Assembly (NCBI GenBank): GCA_946800325.1
Contig: OX326956.1
Coordinates: 76,767,087 to 76,831,086 of the forward strand
Length of the DNA stretch: 64,000 nt
Source of the DNA: Luzula sylvatica
Taxonomy: Eukaryota; Streptophyta; Magnoliopsida; Poales; Juncaceae
Direction: 5' to 3'
The notes below the pieces were generated by a model that saw nothing but the letters and a program-made list of their open reading frames with translations, did no database searches and was not told the DNA's origin. Shown piece after piece: positions 47,039-59,215 of this stretch (within the stretch, counting starts at the first letter, position 1; every line of letters begins with the position of its first letter). The position numbers were made by a program, and so were the translations under genes.

Positions 47039-49888
47039 GATTAGAAGTACCAATATAATAACATTGTATATTTTAGTCCAAGAAGTTGATTTATCCTAAA
47101 ATCATTTAATAATTGTGATGTCTCTAGCTGATTATAATGAATAAACATGTGAATCATTTTTTCTGGAAATCAATCTTCCAAAGCAGAAATTGATTTCTGG
47201 TCTGGTCAATTAGGAGTCTTCTTGCGACCGGACAGGCTTTGACCAGGCCGCATCGCATGTCTGTATTGGGTTAACCAGTTCAAAACAAGGGTAAAATTAA
47301 ATTTTCTTCAGGGAATATCGAGTTTCTTTTCAAGCAATAGTTGGTTTCCAATTTTATTTTCTTAGAAATCATTTTCCAATTTTATATTGCACACTTACTT
47401 TATAGTGCATTATTAGTTATTTAATTTTCTACACTTGTTGTCGACAGGTCTTGGCAAGACCACTCTTGCCAAATTACTTTACAATGATGAGATGGTAGAA
47501 AGAGCCTTCAATTCCAAAGCATGGGTTTACGTCTCAATAAAATTTGATTTGAAGAAAATTGCAGAGGATCTAACTGAATGCCTTAAAAGAAAGCACTGCA
47601 TTTATGGTTCCAAAAATATTGCATGTAACGAAGTTAAAGAAGAGCTTAAGGGAAAACGGTTTTTGGTCATTTTGGATGATGCTTGGGAAGAAGATGGAAA
47701 AAAATTAGAGGAGTTAAAGGATATGTTACGAAGCAGTGTTAATGGCAGTAAGATTATTTTAACAACACGAAGTGAAATTGTCGCAAAAATGATATGCGCC
47801 AACAAGCCACACAATCTAAAGGGTTTATCCGATGAAGAATCTTGGTTTTTGTTCTCGCAAAGAGCAATTGAATCATAATTGGAAAGAATCAATGAGAAAT
47901 TTGTAGAAGTTGGTAAATAAATAGTTAGAAAATGCCAGGGGCTACCTTTAGCTGCTATAGCACATGGATATACAATGTGTTCTAAAGAGGATATCAATTC
48001 ATGGTATGCGGTGAGGGACAACCAAATTTGGAAATTAGAGGAAGAAAGTGGATCTTCATCTACTCAAAACAAGATACTACCTTCCTTAAAATTAAGCTAT
48101 TATAATATGCCACCATATTTGAGGTTGTGCTTTACATATTGCTCTATCTTCCCAAAAGGTTGCTCTATATCTAAGTGCACACTTATTGAAGAATGGATAG
48201 CTTTGGGGTTTATTCGGGAAAAACAAGGATTAAATGTAGAACAAATTGGTGAAGAGTATATCAGGCACTTCATGTGGTTATCCTTCTTCCAATATGATGA
48301 TGATTATGAATCATTGTGCATGCATGATTTGGTGCATGATCTTGCAATGTCTATTACAAAAGATGAACTTCTATTTCTTGATGGTACAAAGAATTGCAAT
48401 TTCGATACCTCATACTGGCTCTATGCTCACATGATCAATTACAATGAAGCAACAAGGGTTTCTAAGCTTCTTCCTGAAAATTTAAGAGCTCTTTATTTGG
48501 ATGCTGGTTGTATTTCAAAGGATAGCAATGTTTTCTCGAATTTGAAGGTGTTGCGTATACTATGCTTGAATAAATGTGTTATCGAAAAGCTACCAAACTC
48601 CATCCGTGAGCTGAAACAATTAAGATATCATAGGGTTCAAAATTCAAATATCAGTACAATTCATAAATCTATCTCTCTATTGGATAAACTAGTTGCACTA
48701 GATTTTTCATATACTTCTCTTGAAAAGGTGCCAATTTGCATTAGAAAACTAAGCCACCTCCGTTTCTTGAACCTACGTTGTTGTTCCAAGCTTCAAAAAC
48801 TAAACGAATCAATCATGAAACTTGAGAGATTAGAACATCTCGACCTAAGTCATTGTGAAGAGCTTGAAACACTTCCTGCAACCTTAGGATATCTTCACAA
48901 TCTTTCATTTTTGAACCTATCAGGGCGTAAAAAACTTCAAGAATTACCGGAATCTTTTATCAATCTTTGCAACCTTCGATCTATGAATCTAAGGGACTGT
49001 GATCGGCTTCTAGCAATGCCCGGACCTCTCAATAACCTCATCAATTTGGAAATGTTGGATTTGTCATCTTGTAGAAATTTGGTGGAACTCCCCAATTCAT
49101 TGGGCAATCTTAAGAATCTTAAGTTTCTCGACTTGAGTAATTGTTCCCGGCTCGAGTCATTGCCAAACTCTATTTGTGAGATTGTGGGCTTAGAAAAACT
49201 CAATATAAGGAATTGTAGCGGACTAAAAAATATTCCTGAATCTTTAGGAAGACTCGAAAATTTACGGAACCTATTGTTGTTGAATTGAGACCTAGAGGGG
49301 GGTGAATAGGTAATCCTAAGGTCCAATTTTCGCGGTAATGGATACAAATACAATTTGGTGCGGAAGCGTAAATAAATTAGATAAAGAAATACAATACCGA
49401 AACAAATAACACGCGATATTTGTTTACGGAGTTCGGTGGGTGGTTGCTTTGTAGCTTTAACTCACCGGCTACTTGCTCAATCGACCGACTCGATTGATTG
49501 CAAGTACCTACGTCTCCGGGATGCCCTTGTGCCTTTTCGGCTTTCGATTGAATATCCAACTCAAGCAATTACAAGGTTTTGCCTTGATCGATTTACACGA
49601 AATGATCGATCAATGGCGGGCTTTACAAATAGTAACTAGCCTATTACAATTGTACTACTAACGAACTAGTCGTGATCGGTCACGCAAGTTGGGAATCGTT
49701 TAGTAGTGGATTTGAAATTGGATCTAATAATCTCTAAGAATGTTTAGATGATTAAGCTCAAGATTTAAAGCTAGGATTCTCTCTTTTGATTGGAAAAATA
49801 TATTAGTTGAGATCCTAAGAGAGAATGAGGGAAGAGTTCTATTTATAGAACACATAGACCCTTCCCTTAATTTGCTTTTTCTGCATAG

Positions 49889-50440
49889 TCCGTTACAACG
49901 GACTGCAAGTCCGTTGTAACGGACCATAAGTCAAACTAGCCGTTACGGCTGTTATATTCGAATTATTACACAGTCCGTTACAACGGAATACATGTCCGTT
50001 ATAACGGAAGTCTGTGTTAGGAAGTTCGTTGCAACGAACTGACATGTCCGTTACAACGGACATCGTACTGAGACTTCACTTCAGATTGATTTTAATGTCC
50101 GTTACAACGGAGAATACTCCGTTACAACGTTCTGAGGCTTTCCGTTGTAACGGATTGGTTAATCCGTTACAACGGACATGCAGAGGAATGTGTTATACTG
50201 AAGTGAGAACAATGTCCGTTATAACGGACAGATATGTCCGTTGTAACGGACATAGTTCTGTGACATCCTTCAAGTTTGGATTTAATTAGCGTTATAACGT
50301 ACATTATTCCGTTACAACGCTTTGGTGGTGTCCGTTACAACGGACTGGTTGATCCGTTGCAACGGACTATACTGTGTTTTCCAATCTTGAATAGGACGAG
50401 CATGTCCGTTATAACGGACAGTGAGTTCCGTTGTAACGGA
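49889..50440. promoter_or_regulatory. Cluster of inverted CCGTT-NN-AACGG sites in the U3 of the 3' LTR
   Basis: Fourteen exact TCCGTTNNAACGGA palindromes and four imperfect ones lie in 552 bases, often about 20 bases apart. The central two bases vary (AC, GT, AT, GC) while the half-sites are kept. The same cluster is at 54,500-55,051 in the other LTR. AACGG is the core of MYB3R-bound M-phase elements, so an enhancer role is inferred. Confidence 0.7.
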
Positions 50441-51595
50441 CATCCTACTTTTAGTCTGTTTCATTATTTCACCAATTTGATGAGTTTCGAATATGTTTCT
50501 TTGACTAATTTTGAGCTTAATAATACATAAACAAGTTTAGGGATACCTATAAGTTGTTTTGGTGATTTGTATGATTTCCCAACTTGCGGAATCTTCTATG
50601 TCTTGATTCCTTGATTCTTCGACATCTTTATTCTTTGATGTCCTCTTGATTCTTCGACGTCTTGAGTCTTTTTGAGTGATCTTGATATTCCTTGGCTCTT
50701 GTTATCTTGCTCGCGTATGTGTGATTGATTATTTATTCTTTTGATCCTTTTGCGGGCATACCTATATCTCCTACAATTGATGCTTACACAAATTCGTTAG
50801 TAGTATCGACATTATTTTGAGATAATCAAACCCTAGGAAATTTGAACCAACAAACTCCCCCTTTTGATTCATTTCAAAATAATGTCGATTTTGGAGAGTT
50901 GAATCGATTACCGAGTAACTTTCCATATGATTTTCTCTTCTCCCCCTTTTTGAAAAGGATCAAAAGGGAATAGAGCGTAATCATACGAGAAGCTCCCCCT
51001 ACATACAAGCTCCCCCTAAATCGTTGCTTTTTGCAATTTTAGGCTTGTATATAGATGAATTTCGCAAATTGATGTTGAGTTTTTCATTTTGTAAAGATGT
51101 ATGAAAAGATTTTTAGTGTAAAAATAGGTTTTAACAAAGATTCTCAACATTTTCGATGTATTCAAAAATAGTCGAAAACGTAATAAATTTTGAAACTCAA
51201 ATGGAATTCTCAAGAGAATGCATACCTAGCTCGAGCCATGGACTCGAGTCTTGATCTAAAACACACAACTCCTCGAGTGACACTTCTCAACATCCACCTA
51301 TGTCGAGACATTAGCTCCCTTGATAGTGCAAGGTGATGATGTTGAGTTTGGTACGCATATTTATTTAACATATTATTGCGTCTTCCCGATTCGTTTTCCA
51401 TTTAGCATACCTACATACTAGTCAAAATACCTTTCTCGTCTTTTTGTAAGTGTATAGATGATTGAACTATAAAAAAAATTGTCAAGAAATCCGAATCAAC
51501 TAAACCCGAGTTTAGCGATCAAATTCTTGTATCAGCACTCCCCCTCAACTTGTGGCCAATTTTAAACATGGATGAGGGAGTGCGGAAACATGACT

Positions 51596-53824
51596 TTAAG
51601 TACCTTTAGGACACACCCCATTTGAGGTGGACGTGCTAGCCATGCTTCGATCTTTTCGAAGCCACAACCAATTTGAATTTGGTTGCGGTTTTCGAAGAGG
51701 ACATCCCGTTGAGATGTGTCCCAAATTGCAACAATAGTTGCAAAATGCGCGAGTCGGTTTATTTGTAATTTCCGAACTCTTGACAAAATGAGATTTGAAA
51801 TGGTTTGTGTAATCTTTTGGTTGAGTTATCGGTTTTGTCGGTTGAGCACAATTATACGTTGATTTATTAAATCGTTGTGTGCTTGTGAAATGTTTGGGAG
51901 TACGATTTTGATAGTTAGCGACATGTGGTGAACTCACCTTATAGAAATAACCATTTGATCCCCGTTTGTATAAACATTCGGTTCGTTCCGTATGGTTATT
52001 TATATATGATGAATGAGGTGCATAGTGATTAACCCTATCATAGTTTCTATCATTTTTAGGTTGGTTAATTTTAGCACTTTTACCCTTGTTGAAATCGCGG
52101 TACATGAAAGCATTTCTGCGATTCGTATTCGCATTGTACTCCCGTTTTCCTTTTTGATCTTGAGATTTGGAAGACACGGGTTTATGACCGTTAGTCTTCT
52201 TAAATCCTAGACCCGTCTTATCATGGGGACGTTGTCCCTCTAAGACTTTGTCCAATGACGGAGTGCTCGGTGTAAGTGATACACACGCACTCTTCAAGGA
52301 CTCATTCACAAATTTTAAATTTTGGATTTCGACTTTTAGAGAGGATGTCTCACCTTTTAGGGCTTGACATTCGCATTTTGAAAATCCATTAAATTCGGTT
52401 AATTGTGCTTTATACGACTTGACCGACAACTCAAGAGAAGATACCTTAACCTCGAGATTTAGAATTGTTCTCTCTTTTTCAATCTCACTTTGTCGAAGTC
52501 TATTGATTTCTTTCATTAGACTTTTGTGAGATTCAAATTCTAACTCAATTTCCGATTCATCGGATGAGCTAGAATCTTTCTTTATCGAAATAGTTTTTGA
52601 TTTAGAGTTTGGATGTACCTCATGATCGGAATCATGTGAAGTTTCGATGTCGGAGATATGTGGATCGTCTTGAGGAAATGTGATACTCGGAATCTTGATT
52701 TCTTGCGGTTCCGATTGTGACACTTGTTGACGGATCATCGCTTGAATAGCTCGTTCAACCACATCGTCAATTGGATTGTCGATTTCCGCCATTAAGGTCA
52801 CATTGGTGATTTTGTGCTCGAGGTTGCACTCCAAGTCGGAGAATGTGCTTGAGCACTCCGAATCTCCCCATGGATCCAAATCAACCATTAACGCCTTGGT
52901 TTTGCCTAGATCTCTTACCTTCTTTTTGTGTTTTGGATTTTCCTCGCGTTTGTTCCAAGGAGCGTTTTCGGGATGTATGGTCCAACACGTGTCGGTGGTG
53001 TGACCCATTTTCTTGCACTCAAAACACATAGGTTTCAAGTGTTGGCGTTTTCGGTCCTCGTTGAATTTTCGCTCTTGATTCTTCAAGTCCTCGTGTCTTC
53101 TAACCAACAAAGACATTTCATTCCCGTTTTCGTTCGTGTCGATAACGAGTTTGGTTTGAAGCTCGGAATGTGAGGTATTTGCTATAGCGTCGCTTTGTTG
53201 GTTCATGCGTGCTTCGAAATTTCGGAGGTGGCTCACAAGAATTTCCGGAGTGAAGTCTTGGGTGGCCATCATGGTTTCCAAGGTGACGAGAAGAGTTTCC
53301 CAACTTGACGGCATTGCTCGAATAAGCTTACCTACAACTCGAGAATTCGTTAGTGATTCTCCTAGAGCGATGAATCCATTTTTGATATGTGTCATTCGTG
53401 AATACATGTCATCAACGGATTCATTCTCGATCATCCGGAATCGATCGAATGATTGTTCGAGTCCCATCAATTTGGTTCTCTTCATTCTATCGTGTCCTTC
53501 AAATCGGTCTAGGAGAGCTCGCCACATGGAATGAGATGTGGTACATCCATCCATAAGTATGGAAAGTGACTCGTCGATATTTGTGAGAATGAGGTTTTGA
53601 GCATATGTATCGGCGGTCACATTGAGATCGGTGCCGTGGCATATTTTTCGTGTGGGGTTGGTTTCGGAAGTGCTTACCGTGTAAATCTCGAAACCTTTCT
53701 CCACCACCGATCTCAATTTTTGGATAGTGAATACATTTAACATGCATCTCTTCCAAAGATTCCAATTTTTTCCATCTAATTTATTTGGGTATAAAATTTG
53801 GGTCCTATTACCGATTGAGGCCAT
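51596..53824 (-). CDS. Gag-like protein of the gag-only retrotransposon
   Basis: A 742-residue uninterrupted frame begins MASIGNRTQILYPNKLDGKN. The copia gag core follows (NWNLWKRCMLNVF, MWRALLDRFEGHDRMKR, MIENESVDDMYSRM, AMPSSWETLLVTLE). A zinc knuckle CFECKKMGHTTDTC lies at about residue 267. Next come an acidic region, a coiled-coil-prone segment (about 430-520), a basic Lys/Asn/Tyr-rich region and a second zinc knuckle, CNYCCNLGHISTGC, near residue 707. It ends shortly after, where protease would start in a full element. Both knuckles keep all CCHC residues. The protein probably packages element RNA in particles built with a helper element. Confidence 0.85.
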   Translation of the reverse strand: MASIGNRTQILYPNKLDGKNWNLWKRCMLNVFTIQKLRSVVEKGFEIYTVSTSETNPTRKICHGTDLNVTADTYAQNLILTNIDESLSILMDGCTTSHSMWRALLDRFEGHDRMKRTKLMGLEQSFDRFRMIENESVDDMYSRMTHIKNGFIALGESLTNSRVVGKLIRAMPSSWETLLVTLETMMATQDFTPEILVSHLRNFEARMNQQSDAIANTSHSELQTKLVIDTNENGNEMSLLVRRHEDLKNQERKFNEDRKRQHLKPMCFECKKMGHTTDTCWTIHPENAPWNKREENPKHKKKVRDLGKTKALMVDLDPWGDSECSSTFSDLECNLEHKITNVTLMAEIDNPIDDVVERAIQAMIRQQVSQSEPQEIKIPSITFPQDDPHISDIETSHDSDHEVHPNSKSKTISIKKDSSSSDESEIELEFESHKSLMKEINRLRQSEIEKERTILNLEVKVSSLELSVKSYKAQLTEFNGFSKCECQALKGETSSLKVEIQNLKFVNESLKSACVSLTPSTPSLDKVLEGQRPHDKTGLGFKKTNGHKPVSSKSQDQKGKREYNANTNRRNAFMYRDFNKGKSAKINQPKNDRNYDRVNHYAPHSSYINNHTERTECLYKRGSNGYFYKVSSPHVANYQNRTPKHFTSTQRFNKSTYNCAQPTKPITQPKDYTNHFKSHFVKSSEITNKPTRAFCNYCCNLGHISTGCPLRKPQPNSNWLWLRKDRSMASTSTSNGVCPKGT

Positions 53825-53871
53825 AATCGTTATACAAGTTGTCGCTTACTAAAAAGGACGGTTAGTATTTT

Positions 53872-53883
53872 GCTCTGATACCA
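53872..53883 (-). other. Primer-binding site of the gag-only element
   Basis: On the minus strand the site reads TGGTATCAGAGC, the perfect plant tRNA-iMet primer-binding sequence, separated from the LTR by two bases. Confidence 0.92.
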
Positions 53884-54449
53884 ATTGTTGTTGAATTGAG
53901 ACCTAGAGGGGGGTGAATAGGTAATCCTAAGGTCCAATTTTCGCGGTAATGGATACAAATACAATTTGGTGCGGAAGCGTAAATAAATTAGATAAAGAAA
54001 TACAATACCGAAACAAATAACACGCGATATTTGTTTACGGAGTTCGGTGGGTGGTTGCTTTGTAGCTTTAACTCACCGGCTACTTGCTCAATCGACCGAC
54101 TCGATTGATTGCAAGTACCTACGTCTCCGGGATGCCCTTGTGCCTTTTCGGCTTTCGATTGAATATCCAACTCAAGCAATTACAAGGTTTTGCCTTGATC
54201 GATTTACACGAAATGATCGATCAATGGCGGGCTTTACAAATAGTAACTAGCCTATTACAATTGTACTACTAACGAACTAGTCGTGATCGGTCACGCAAGT
54301 TGGGAATCGTTTAGTAGTGGATTTGAAATTGGATCTAATAATCTCTAAGAATGTTTAGATGATTAAGCTCAAGATTTAAAGCTAGGATTCTCTCTTTTGA
54401 TTGGAAAAATATATTAGTTGAGATCCTAAGAGAGAATGAGGGAAGAGTT

Positions 54450-54465
54450 CTATTTATAGAACACA
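54450..54465 (-). promoter_or_regulatory. TATA box of the 5' LTR of the gag-only element
   Basis: TCTATAAATAGAAC on the minus strand lies about 35 bases downstream, in the transcription direction, of the palindrome cluster 54,500-55,051. The cluster is therefore in U3, just upstream of the promoter. Confidence 0.65.
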
Positions 54466-57388
54466 TAGACCCTTCCCTTAATTTGCTTTTTCTGCATAGT
54501 CCGTTACAACGGACTGCAAGTCCGTTGTAACGGACCATAAGTCAAACTAGCCGTTACGGCTGTTATATTCGAATTATTACACAGTCCGTTACAACGGAAT
54601 ACATGTCCGTTATAACGGAAGTCTGTGTTAGGAAGTTCGTTGCAACGAACTGACATGTCCGTTACAACGGACATCGTACTGAGACTTCACTTCAGATTGA
54701 TTTTAATGTCCGTTACAACGGAGAATACTCCGTTACAACGTTCTGAGGCTTTCCGTTGTAACGGATTGGTTAATCCGTTACAACGGACATGCAGAGGAAT
54801 GTGTTATACTGAAGTGAGAACAATGTCCGTTATAACGGACAGATATGTCCGTTGTAACGGACATAGTTCTGTGACATCCTTCAAGTTTGGATTTAATTAG
54901 CGTTATAACGTACATTATTCCGTTACAACGCTTTGGTGGTGTCCGTTACAACGGACTGGTTGATCCGTTGCAACGGACTATACTGTGTTTTCCAATCTTG
55001 AATAGGACGAGCATGTCCGTTATAACGGACAGTGAGTTCCGTTGTAACGGACATCCTACTTTTAGTCTGTTTCATTATTTCACCAATTTGATGAGTTTCG
55101 AATATGTTTCTTTGACTAATTTTGAGCTTAATAATACATAAACAAGTTTAGGGATACCTATAAGTTGTTTTGGTGATTTGTATGATTTCCCAACTTGCGG
55201 AATCTTCTATGTCTTGATTCCTTGATTCTTCGACATCTTTATTCTTTGATGTCCTCTTGATTCTTCGACGTCTTGAGTCTTTTTGAGTGATCTTGATATT
55301 CCTTGGCTCTTGTTATCTTGCTCGCGTATGTGTGATTGATTATTTATTCTTTTGATCCTTTTGCGGGCATACCTATATCTCCTACAATTGATGCTTACAC
55401 AAATTCGTTAGTAGTATCGACATTATTTTGAGATAATCAAACCCTAGGAAATTTGAACCAACACCTATCAATGTGTAAAGTTTATACGGTACCTACATAC
55501 ATAGGTGAACTAACAAAATTAGAGATTCTTACATTGGACACTCAAAAATTTACGGCTCTTCCATGTATTTCTCGACTTGTTCACCTTAAAAATCTTGAAA
55601 GATTTTTTATTGAAGCAACAATTGGCCAAGATGGTGTGATTGATAGCAATATTAGAGATGTTCAACAACTGAATAGTTTAGAGGGGAGTTTATCTATTTA
55701 TAATCTTAAAGATGCAGAAAAAACAAAACATTTAGATAACACATTGTTATGCTATAAATCAAAACTCCGAAGTTTGTTTCTCAATTGGAATCAATGTGAC
55801 AATCAAAATGCTCAAGATGAACACATAGGTGCCTACACTTTACTAGAAAAATTAAGGCCTCATCGAAATTTACAATCGTTCAATCTTCAGAATTATCCAG
55901 CTAATGCATTTCCAAATTGGATGATGAATGTTTCAACTTATCTCCCAAATATTTCTAAGATGACTTTATATGGTTTACCGTATTGCAAGAATCTTCCTCC
56001 CTTTGGACAGTTGCCTAACCTCCAAGAACTTTACATTACAAGTCTGCCTGGAATCGAGAATGTGGATAAGGCATTTGCTGGAGGTAAAAATCCATTCGGA
56101 AGGCTCAGAGTGTTTAACATTGAGTATATGCCGAACCTCAAAATGTGGTCTACAAATAGTCCACATGATGACGAGGAAAATAAATCATTCTTCCCTAACT
56201 TACAAGAATGGGTGATTGAAGAGTGTAGTAAATTGAAATTTGAGCCATTTTTACCGGAATGTGTCAAGTTAAGAATATCAAGGAGTGATGGCATATTATT
56301 GTCGAGACGATCTGTGGGGCTTTTGGATTGTAAAACATTGAATTTAGAAATCAGATTGTCTATAATGCCTAGTAATAGATGGGAATTGCTGAATTCTCTC
56401 TTATCCCTTAGAACTTTACGTATAGAAAACTCTGATGGTTTGAAAAGCTTGCCGAAGAGCATTCGAGGTCTTACATCCCTTGTATCACTACAAATACATG
56501 ATTGCAAGAATTTGGTTAAATTGGGTGAAAATTTTGGATATCTCGTTTCACCGAAGCAATTGAAAATATCGAAAAGTGGTCCTTTCAGATATTTTCCACA
56601 ATCTTTAGGTGGCATATCTTCTCTAGAGGATATTGAATTCCACGAGTGTGAGATAGAATTTCTTACAAAAAGTTTTGTGTGCTTGACATGCCTCAAGTCA
56701 CTATGGTTTGAAGATTGCAAAATTGAATTAGGTGATAATATGAAATACATCACCTCGCTAAAGAGATTTTCAATCTCATCACGTGCTAATAGAAAAATGT
56801 ACCCATCCTACAGTTTTGAAGATGTAGCCTCCATACATGATCATTATGAATGCCAAAAGATAGTGTCTTTGCCGAAATTTTTGGGAGGCCTTGGCTTGTT
56901 GGAGGAACTAGTCATTGAATGTTCAGAGTTAGAGTCATTGCCGGAATCTTTGGGAGAACTTGTCTCCCTCAATAAACTATCCATTATCGGTTGTCGATTG
57001 CTGACGTCTTTGCCAGAATTTTTGGGAGGTCTCGGCTCGTTGAAGAAACTATCCATTGAGCGTCTAGTGTTGGAATCATTACCAGAATCTTTGGGAAACC
57101 TCACCTCGTTGGAGGAGCTAACCATCCATGATTGCTATAAATTGGATTCCCTTCCCAAAAGTATCCAACGCCTTGTATTTTTGAAGACCTTAGAAATTTC
57201 TCACTGCAAAACACTGGGGGAAACATGTCTAGGAAAAGATAGATACAAGATTGATCATATTCCACATGTTTATTGTGACAAGGTAATATTTTACAGAACC
57301 TAATATTTATTTGATGTTATATTACTTGTCTGTACTTTGATGTGTAATCAATTTAAACATTGATGTGTGATCAATTTAAACATTGTTG

Positions 57389-57390
<2 letters not shown>

Positions 57391-57437
<47 letters not shown>
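57391..57437. repeat. (AT)n microsatellite
   Basis: A TA tract abutting the left end of the 1.7-kb TIR element. Its counterpart lies at 59,161-59,207. Confidence 0.95.
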
Positions 57438-57440
<3 letters not shown>

Positions 57441-59157
57441 GGAGCCTATATAGCTTGTACAAGCAAACCTTCGTCTTTGCTTGTAACTTTTTAGTCCTTG
57501 GATGGTGCTATAAGATCCGTGCACAATTAAAATACACACGCTAAGTGCTAAAGCAGGATTAACACCGTCTGAACCCATAACACCGTCTGAACCCTCCCTC
57601 CCTAGCGAGCTCTTTCTCCATCAAAACGCTCGCGAGGTCTCTCTCTCTCACACACAAAGCTTCTCTCCGAGGTAATCCGAGCTCTTCTCTCAAGCGATCT
57701 CTTCTCTCAAGTGACCGAATCTGAGGCGACAAATCTCTTCTCTCCGAGGCGATAGCTCTCTTCTCTCCGTGTGCGATAGCTCTCAAGCGGCTATAGATGA
57801 ATTGGCTCCAAAGCGACATCTCACTCTCGATGGCCTCATACTATCCGAAGTAAGTTTCAGTTTTGTACGAATTTATTAGTTTCCAGCAACGTTCATGCTT
57901 TAATTCATTTGATTTTTGATTAATATTGTCTAATTTGTCTGATTTTAGATGAATTGGGTCTTAATTCATGTTGTTATCAGTGAATTCAATTGATATAGGG
58001 GTTGTGTTTTGTGTGTCGGGGCTAGTTTTGCTGGGTTGGTGGATGATTATAGGCTAATTAGGGTTCAATAAGCTATGTTTGGATTTCTACGAATGATTGG
58101 GTCAAATTAGGGTTTATTAGGTTCTTTTTAAGGCACTAACTGGATTTTTCTGAAATTGAGAATTATTGCTTTTGCTTAATAATATTGAGTTCAATTTTAA
58201 TTTTTGAACTAATTTTCAGATTACGAATTTGATATAACTCAGGATTGGATGCGAAGCTCGGGACTCGATAATGGAGCTTGAAGAGAGGTGTGGCAGGCCC
58301 CCTTTTCAGAGAATGGAGAAGAAGCTTGGGACTCGATAATGGAGCTCGAAGAGAGGTGTGGTGGGCCCGCTTTTCAGAGATTGGAGAAGAAGATTGGGAC
58401 TCGATCATGCAGCCTGAAGAGAGGAAGTGTGGCGGGCCTGCTTTTCAGAGACAGGAGAAGAAGCTCGGGACCCGATAATGGAGCTGAAGAGAGCAAGTGT
58501 TGCGGGCTCACTTTTCAGAGACTGGAGCTTGAAGAGAGGAAGCGTGGCGGGCCCGCTTTTCAGAGACAAGAGCTGCGTTGATGAGTTTTTTTGTAAATAA
58601 GAAGAATATGGATGTATTTAGGGTAAGATACTTTTACGATTGAATGTAAATGTAAAATGTGAATGTCGATATGATACCGGCACTGGGTAATGTGAATGTC
58701 GATATGCAAATGTAAAAGTGAATATAACATGAAAGGGTAATATAATTCATCTTGTATGTGTGTTTTTTGAATGTCGATATGATATCGGTACTGGTCCGTA
58801 CCATTATCGATATAAAAATTGTTTGCTGTCAAGATCAGATCTTGCAATTTTCAGAAATTTCATTTTTTGTTTCTTAAATTACTTGAGAAAACAGGGGCTA
58901 AAAAGTTAATTAAGGAAACAGGGTATATTTGGCATGTAGAGAAATCCTCTGTTTTTATTACTTTTATTAACACACCGTGAGCACACATCTCTTCTTCTGC
59001 CGTGAATTTAGTCTCTTCTCTGCCGTGAAGTTAATGAGAGTTAGTGAAATAATAACGGAGTTGTTAAGTTAATCCTGTGCACAGATCTTGTTGGATCCAA
59101 GGGCTAAAAAGTTACAAGCAAAGATGAAGGTTTGCTTGTACAAGCTATATAGGCTCC

Positions 59158-59160
<3 letters not shown>
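57438..59160. mobile_element. 1.7-kb TIR element inserted in a TA microsatellite, family 3
   Basis: It starts GAGGGAGCCTATATAGCTTG and ends with the complement. The inverted ends match over about 65 bases with two differences (ACAAGCAAACCTTC, TTTGCTTGTAACTTTTTAG), then more weakly. (TA)n lies on both sides. The interior is 1.5 kb without a transposase. It includes a CT-rich block (57,590-57,820) and a tandem array (58,260-58,570). It lies in the presumed last intron of the resistance pseudogene. Confidence 0.8.
58260..58570. repeat. Tandem repeat of about five 50-70-base units
   Basis: Units carry GGAGCTTGAAGAGAGG, then GTGTGGCGGGCCCGCTTTTC, AGAGA and GAGAAGAAGCTTGGGACTCG with changes between units. 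The array has higher GC than its surroundings and lies inside the 1.7-kb TIR element. Confidence 0.85.
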
Positions 59161-59214
<54 letters not shown>

Positions 59215-59215
59215 A

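Larger units (their letters stand above)
49275..55463 (-). mobile_element. Gag-only LTR retrotransposon (TR-GAG type), very young, in the LRR exon
   Basis: Two 1,578-base LTRs (49,275-50,852 and 53,886-55,463), apparently identical, bound 3.0 kb. The element is flanked by the perfect duplication CCTAT (49,270-49,274 and 55,464-55,468). On the minus strand a perfect tRNA-iMet primer-binding site, TGGTATCAGAGC, lies two bases inside the 5' LTR; an AAAAGGGGGAGTT polypurine tract precedes the 3' LTR. The interior has one long gag frame and no protease, integrase, RT or RNase H. It must have moved with enzymes supplied by a related copia element. Identical LTRs imply a very recent insertion. Confidence 0.93.

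Noticed and set aside
49889..50440. CRISPR-like regular repeats
   Set aside because: The units are 14-base palindromes with variable spacing inside a retrotransposon LTR; there are no spacers of constant length and the genome is eukaryotic.
49377..50530. Repeated small frames in both LTRs (for example 91 and 84 codons)
   Set aside because: They encode runs of the palindromic motif and are identical in both LTRs because the LTRs are identical, not because of coding constraint.
56031..56753. 240-codon minus frame opposite the LRR region
   Set aside because: It is antisense to a clear LRR coding frame and has no independent support.
58163..58581. Overlapping frames in the GGCGGGCCCGC region
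   Set aside because: They arise from the tandem array inside the 1.7-kb TIR element and read open in several frames on both strands.
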